This document shows positions 62,282-64,000 of a stretch of 64,000 bases of DNA, piece after piece; within the stretch, counting starts at the first letter, position 1, and every line of letters begins with the position of its first letter. The stretch lies in the NCBI GenBank assembly GCA_036675815.1, contig JAKFEE010000055.1, positions 1 to 64,000 on the forward strand. Direction: 5' to 3'. Below the pieces are notes generated by a model, which had not been told where the DNA came from, ran no database searches, and was given only the letters and a program-made list of their open reading frames with translations. The position numbers were made by a program, and so were the translations under genes. Source of the stretch: JAKFEE01 sp036675815. Its GTDB lineage: Bacteria; Pseudomonadota; Alphaproteobacteria; Rhodospirillales; Magnetospirillaceae.

Positions 62282-64000
62282 TCAGCCCTTGCTCGCCACC
62301 TTCTTTTTCGCCGGCGCCTTTTTGGCGGCAGCCTTCGGCTTGGCGGCGGCCTTCGGCTTCGCTTCGGCCTTGGCCGTAGCCGGCTTGGCCTTCTTGGCCG
62401 CCGTGCGCGCTGGCTTGACGCCGTTCTTTTCGGCTTTGGCGCGCAGCAGCGCCAGCGCCTCGTCGAGGGTCACCGCCTCCATGTCCATGGTCTTGGGCAA
62501 TGTCGCATGCAGCTTGCCATGCGAGACATAGGGGCCATAGCGCCCGCTTTGCACGGTGATCGGCTTGGCGTCGGCGGGGTGCTCGCCGAGGACCTTTGCC
62601 GGCCCGCCCGCCGCCTTGCGCGGCGCCTGCGCCAGCAGGTCGACGGCGCGGTTGAGGCCGATGGCCAGCACGTCGTCACCGGGCGGCAGCGATTTGAAGG
62701 TGGTCTCGTGCTTGATATAGGGGCCGAAGCGGCCGATGCCGGCAACGATCGGCTTGTGCGTCTCGGGGTGCTCGCCGACCGGGCGCGGCAGTGCCAGCAG
62801 CCGTAGCGCCGTGTCGAGGTCCAGGCTGGCGGGGTCGAGCCCCTTGTATAGCGACACGCGCTTCGGCTTGGTCTTGCCCTCGGCCTCGCCGAGCTGGACG
62901 TAATGGCCATACGGACCCTTGCGCAGCGTCACCGCCAAGCCGGTGTCGGGGTCGGTGCCGAGTTCGCGGATGCCGCCGTCGCCAGCCTCGGCCTGGCCGT
63001 CCTCGCCTTGCACCGCCAGCGGCCGGGTATAGCGGCAGTCGGGATAGCGTGAGCAGCCGATGAAGGCGCCGAACTTGCCGAGCTTCAGCGACAGGCGCCC
63101 CTGGCCGCAGCTGGGGCACAGGCGCGGATCGCCCGAACCGTCGTCGGGGAAGAAATGCGGTCCGAGGTCCTCGTCCAGCTTGTCGAGCACCTCGGATACC
63201 CGCAGCTCCTTGGTGCCTTCGACCGCGGTGAAGAAGTCCTGCCAGAACTGGCGCAGCACCTGCTTCCAGTCGATACGGCCGCCGGAGACGTCGTCGAGCT
63301 GGTTCTCCAGATCGGCGGTGAAATTGTATTCGACGTAACGGCGGAAGAAGCTTTCGAGAAACGCCGTGACCACGCGGCCGCGGTCCTCGGGCAAGAATCG
63401 CCGATTGTCCAGGCGGACGTAATTGCGCTCCTGCAGAACCGATAAAATCGAGGCGTAGGTCGAGGGGCGGCCAATGCCCAGTTCCTCCAGCTTCTTGACC
63501 AGGCTGGCCTCGGTGTAGCGCGGCGGCGGCTGGGTGAAGTGCTGGTCGGCCGAGACCTCGCCCCGCTCCAGCGCATCACCTTCGGCGACGTCCGGCAGCA
63601 GGCGCTCCTTCTCCTCGCCCTCGGCCTCGGCCGCGTCGTCGCGGTCCTCCTGATAAAGCTTGAGGAAGCCGGGGAACGTGACCACCGAGCCGGTGGCGCG
63701 CAGCACGATCTGCTTGTCGGCCGAGGCGATGTCCACCGCCACCTGATCGAGTTCGGCGCTTTCCATCTGGCTGGCGACGGTGCGTTTCCAGATCAGCTCG
63801 TACAGGCGCAGCTGGTCGCGGTCGAGATGGCGGGCGACGTCCTCGGGCCGGCGATTGAGGTCGGTGGGACGGATGGCCTCGTGCGCCTCCTGGGCATTCT
63901 TGGCCTTGGTCTTGTAGAGGCGCGGGCTGGCCGGCACATAGTCGGGGCCGTACTGGCGCTGGATGAGGTCGCGGCACGCGGCCACCGCCTCCATCGCCAT
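62282..64000 (-). CDS. topA: DNA topoisomerase I, C-terminal part (5' end outside window)
   Basis: 573 codons of the C-terminal portion of a type IA topoisomerase that relaxes negative supercoils. Visible: KTKAKNAQEAHEAIRPTDLN, RLYELIWKRTVASQMESAEL and YTEASLVKKLEELGIGRPST-YASIL of the core. Then comes a zinc ribbon CPSCGQGRLSLKLGKFGAFI-GCSRYPDC and three further C-terminal repeats (GPYGHYVQLGE, GRFGPYIKHETTF, GRYGPYVSHGKLH). The end is a Lys/Ala/Pro-rich tail. The Toprim domain and catalytic Tyr lie beyond base 64000. The initial Met at 64000 is internal. Confidence 0.95.
   Translation of the reverse strand: MAMEAVAACRDLIQRQYGPDYVPASPRLYKTKAKNAQEAHEAIRPTDLNRRPEDVARHLDRDQLRLYELIWKRTVASQMESAELDQVAVDIASADKQIVLRATGSVVTFPGFLKLYQEDRDDAAEAEGEEKERLLPDVAEGDALERGEVSADQHFTQPPPRYTEASLVKKLEELGIGRPSTYASILSVLQERNYVRLDNRRFLPEDRGRVVTAFLESFFRRYVEYNFTADLENQLDDVSGGRIDWKQVLRQFWQDFFTAVEGTKELRVSEVLDKLDEDLGPHFFPDDGSGDPRLCPSCGQGRLSLKLGKFGAFIGCSRYPDCRYTRPLAVQGEDGQAEAGDGGIRELGTDPDTGLAVTLRKGPYGHYVQLGEAEGKTKPKRVSLYKGLDPASLDLDTALRLLALPRPVGEHPETHKPIVAGIGRFGPYIKHETTFKSLPPGDDVLAIGLNRAVDLLAQAPRKAAGGPAKVLGEHPADAKPITVQSGRYGPYVSHGKLHATLPKTMDMEAVTLDEALALLRAKAEKNGVKPARTAAKKAKPATAKAEAKPKAAAKPKAAAKKAPAKKKVASKG

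Overview
The window is high-GC bacterial chromosome, most probably from an alphaproteobacterium of the Rhodospirillales/Azospirillales type. The evidence is HdaA (the alphaproteobacterial DnaA regulator), DivK, the order ruvC-ruvA-ruvB-ybgC-tolQRAB-pal preceded by yebC, zapA-6S RNA-5-FCL, a fused IorAB indolepyruvate oxidoreductase, a B12-dependent ribonucleotide reductase (NrdJ) and a cysH-cysD-cysNC sulfate operon. I cannot assign genus or species. Apart from one strikingly AT-richer gene at 48.2-51.3 kb, it reads as core chromosome with scattered toxin-antitoxin genes and two families of short palindromic repeats.

Layout. 0-5.3 kb: purMN diverges from a tightly overlapping run of DUF2066 protein, CDP-alcohol phosphatidyltransferase, PerM-like permease and hdaA. 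5.3-5.6 kb: remains of a VapBC-type module. 5.7-9.4 kb: ppk-ppx polyphosphate pair. 9.4-13.4 kb: 4-hydroxyphenylpyruvate dioxygenase, an M20 peptidase, rimO and a lone Phd-like antitoxin. 13.5-18.4 kb: panE, a complete TRAP transporter (dctPQM) and a rhodanese. 18.5-24.2 kb: assimilatory sulfate operon (siroheme reductase, APS/PAPS reductase, ATP sulfurylase subunit, CysN-CysC fusion). 24.4-26.3 kb: methyltransferase and MFS permease. 26.6-36.9 kb, all on the minus strand: pal, tolBARQ, ybgC, ruvBAC, yebC, ymdB-like, 5-formyl-THF cyclo-ligase, 6S RNA, zapA and a coiled-coil partner. 37-43.5 kb: class I aldolase, nucleotide-sugar epimerase and indolepyruvate ferredoxin oxidoreductase. 43.6-48 kb: mazEF and nrdJ. 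48.2-51.3 kb: a metallophosphoesterase-STAND-like protein, the best candidate for an undescribed (possibly anti-phage) system. 51.5-64 kb: small genes, higBA, YbjQ, YchJ, a thioesterase, purU, a Crp/Fnr regulator, DUF423, divK, rpmG, an S41 protease, rnr and the 3' part of topA.

Operon logic. Translational coupling through 4-nt ATGA/GTGA overlaps is common (DUF2066-pgsA-perM-hdaA; hpd-M20; dctQ-dctM; cysH-cysD; ruvC-ruvA-ruvB; tolA-tolB; 5-FCL-ymdB; mazE-mazF). Two palindromic repeat families are spread through the window. One (core GCGCGGAGCTCCAGCTCCGC) lies at gene ends, mostly between convergent genes. The other (core CGTCATTCCCGCGAAAGCGG) occurs as inverted pairs about 100 bp apart, including inside operons. 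I saw no rRNA, tRNA, CRISPR array, insertion sequence, integrase or prophage gene.
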